NCBI RefSeq assembly: GCF_002939985.1
Contig: NZ_MDFM01000010.1
Location: 1 to 64,000, forward strand
Origin: Xanthomonas hortorum pv. cynarae
GTDB taxonomy: Bacteria; Pseudomonadota; Gammaproteobacteria; Xanthomonadales; Xanthomonadaceae
DNA: 64,000 nt
Direction: 5' to 3'
How positions within the stretch are numbered: the first letter of the stretch is position 1; each line of letters starts with the position of its first letter. Below are positions 62,405 to 64,000 of this stretch, one piece after another. The notes under the pieces were generated by a model. The model saw only the letters and a program-made list of their open reading frames with translations. It searched no databases and was not told the DNA's origin. The position numbers were made by a program, and so were the translations under genes.

Positions 62405-63406
62405 TCAGCCGGCTTCAGCCACAGCCAGCCGCGGTGCAGTGCCGGCCGCACGCTTGAGCTTTTCCGCCAATTCGGCACAGTTGCCGCCGCAATCCAGACG
62501 CGAGCGTTCGATCTCGCGCGGCAGGTGTTCGGCCAGGAAGTCGATGAACACGCGCACCGCCGGCAGCAGGCCGCGGCGCGAGGCGAACACCGCGTGGCAG
62601 ATGCCTTGCGGCAGCGACCAGTGCGGCAGTACCACTTCCAGCTCGCCGCTGCGCACCGCTTGGGCGCACACGGTCTCCGGCAACATGGTGATGCCGAAGC
62701 CATCGCGCGCCATCGACTGCAGCAGCGGGAAATCGAAACCGGCCAGACGCGGCTGCAGGTCTACGCGGCGCATCTCGCCGTTGGGGCCGTGCAGTTCCCA
62801 GCGCTGATGCGCTTCGTCTTCGCTGGTGCTCATGGTGGTGTGGTTGGCCAGCTCGCTCGGGTCTTTGGGGCGGCCGGCGCGGTCCAGGTACTTGGGGCTG
62901 GCCACCAGCAACTCCTGCACCTGACCGAAGCTGCGCATCACCAGGCTGCCGTCGTCGTCCAGCCGCGAGCGCACGCGCAGTGCGATGTCATAGCCCTCGT
63001 TGATGACGTCGACGCGACGATTGCTGATGTTGAGCTGCAGCCGCACCTTGGGATATTTGGTTAGAAATTCGGGCAACAACTTGGGCAATTGAATCTGCGC
63101 CAGCGAGACCGGAACGCTCACACGCACAAGGCCACGCGGCTCGGCGCTGAGACGATCCACCACCTCGCGCGCGGCCTGGGCTTCGGCCAGCATGGTCTGG
63201 GCATGGCGATGCACGCTGGTGCCGACGTCGGTCACCGCAAAGCGGCGCGTGGAACGCTGCAACAAGCGCACGCCCAGGTCGGTTTCGAGCTGGCTGATGC
63301 GGCGGCTCAGGCGCGATTTGGGAATCCCGAGCGCACGCTCGGCCGCAGCGAAGCCGCCGTGGTCCACCACCATCGCGAAGTAGTACAGGTCATTCAGGTC
63401 GTGCAT
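62405..63406 (-). CDS. LysR-family transcriptional regulator
   Basis: About 333 residues from MHDLNDLYYFAMVVDHGGF. The N-terminal winged helix (ALGIPKSRLSRRISQLETDL) is typical of LysR, followed by the periplasmic-binding-protein-like effector domain (VRVSVPVSLAQ ... ALRVRSRLDD). It belongs to the CrgA/DsdC-like branch that often controls neighbouring oxidoreductase genes. It is GC-rich chromosomal core sequence, outside the element. Confidence 0.92.
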   Translation of the reverse strand: MHDLNDLYYFAMVVDHGGFAAAERALGIPKSRLSRRISQLETDLGVRLLQRSTRRFAVTDVGTSVHRHAQTMLAEAQAAREVVDRLSAEPRGLVRVSVPVSLAQIQLPKLLPEFLTKYPKVRLQLNISNRRVDVINEGYDIALRVRSRLDDDGSLVMRSFGQVQELLVASPKYLDRAGRPKDPSELANHTTMSTSEDEAHQRWELHGPNGEMRRVDLQPRLAGFDFPLLQSMARDGFGITMLPETVCAQAVRSGELEVVLPHWSLPQGICHAVFASRRGLLPAVRVFIDFLAEHLPREIERSRLDCGGNCAELAEKLKRAAGTAPRLAVAEAG

Positions 63407-63908
63407 GGCGCAGGTATCCATGGATAGAACGATAAGTGATATTTAAGCACCTTTATCCCAACAGGGCAACGACCTCACTCGCATCGGGTTTCCGGTTTGG
63501 CGGGGTTCCGGGATATGGAATGCTGCGCGCCGAGGACCTCTCGTCTTGCCGCGAAAGCGCGCAGCGCACCGGCGTTGGCGCCAACTGGGCCGCGCCCGCA
63601 GGATTCGCAAGGTGGTCTGCCCAGACGAAGCGCATGAGGTCGTCACGTGGAAACGCAAACGGAGCCACTGACGGCCCCGTTTTCTTCAATGTCTTTGGAA
63701 GCGGCCAGGTCGCGTACACCTGTCAGCTGCACGGTCGTACCGGCAGCGGCACTTGGAGTACTAGCAAAACGTAGCGAGCACTCGTCGGTGAGTACGGACA
63801 TCCCGCTCAAAAGTGGCGTGCACGCGTGGCGCTCGCTGCTTCCGAGCAGCGGCCGCGCCCACCTGGCGATGAGCGCAGCCCGCTTTCATCAGCTTCTGTC
63901 AGCCGCGC
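63407..63908. other. Intergenic region between LysR gene and serS
   Basis: About 500 bases. Possible frames on both strands lack protein-like composition and start signals. A GGCCCCGTTTT-like stretch occurs near 63675-63690. No feature can be supported. Confidence 0.35.
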
Positions 63909-64000
63909 TTAGCCGATCCGCTCGATCCCGCCCATATACGGGCGCAGCACCTCGGGCACATCGATCGAGCCATCGGCGTTCTGGTAGTTCTCCATCACCG
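63909..64000 (-). CDS. serS: Seryl-tRNA synthetase, C-terminal end (partial)
   Basis: The last 30 codons of the gene run in from the right edge: VMENYQNADGSIDVPEVLRP, then YMGGIERIG and TAA at 63911-63909. This is the conserved C-terminus of bacterial SerRS. It places the element next to the serS region of the chromosome. Confidence 0.93.
   Translation of the reverse strand, partial: VMENYQNADGSIDVPEVLRPYMGGIERIG

Noticed and set aside
62081..63064. Plus-strand frame of 327 residues opposite the LysR gene
   Set aside because: The LysR reading has the winged-helix and effector-domain patterns; the plus frame is His/Arg/Ala-rich noise.

Overview
The window looks like a Xanthomonas (Xanthomonadaceae) chromosome carrying a large integrative element. 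Three things suggest this. The right edge holds the C-terminus of seryl-tRNA synthetase, a LysR regulator and tRNA-Ser(UGA). One effector ends in an XVIPCD-like tail, typical of the Xanthomonas type IV secretion system. A Xanthomonas-type H-NS protein lies near the right edge.

Element boundaries: the 17 bases at the 3' end of tRNA-Ser (61957-61973) recur exactly at 1499-1515, so the element is about 60.5 kb. Its tyrosine integrase (60349-61869) lies right beside the tRNA. A second, related integrase (48-1415) sits beyond the left repeat in the same orientation. It has lost its catalytic C-terminus to what looks like a mobile-element junction. Two elements therefore appear to be stacked in tandem on one tRNA gene.

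Left arm (1.7-10.5 kb), conflict systems: a three-gene ABC-3C operon (nuclease-like effector, middle component, DUF3732 ATPase), then a TerY-P-type triad (vWA, PP2C phosphatase, kinase-like protein) followed by a phospholipase-D-fold protein and a terminator.

Mobilisation and bacteriocin region (10.5-21.6 kb): a MOBQ relaxase with a recognisable RSF1010-like oriT upstream. Next to it is a microcin-like locus with MchC/MceJ-like and HlyC/MceI-like modification proteins, an AmpG-like MFS permease, and an operon of HlyD adaptor, C39-peptidase ABC exporter, a 270-aa proline-rich HExxH protein with a double-glycine-type leader, and a signal-peptide protein placed like an immunity protein.

T4SS-linked block (21.9-30.7 kb): a VirD4-like coupling protein, a small protein and a zeta-toxin/peptidoglycan-binding/XVIPCD-like protein in one overlapping operon; an XRE regulator with a palindromic operator; small lipoprotein and membrane genes; and a second, diverged relaxase.

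Central and right defence region (31-51 kb): an internal recombinase with a degenerate partial copy, a STAND/NACHT-like NTPase with a C-terminal nuclease domain plus a partner gene, a decayed IS3-family element, an orphan ParA, a 1,868-aa DUF4011/SF1-helicase/Vsr-like protein divergent from an Abi_C-like gene, ankyrin repeats and several unknown genes.

A 5.3-kb GC-rich cluster (51.7-56.9 kb) encodes a ferritin-like/VioB-type protein with a Cys-rich tail, an MNIO (DUF692) enzyme, a DUF2063 partner and a PsiD-like pyruvoyl decarboxylase. It is bracketed by an intact radC-like gene and a fragment of another radC 3' end, and looks like a RiPP-type pathway acquired as a cassette. A RadC-like protein, a trypsin-like protease with a small partner, and H-NS complete the element.

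The strongest candidates for undescribed biology are the leader-bearing metallopeptidase locus (12.9-21.6 kb) and the ferritin-like/MNIO cluster.
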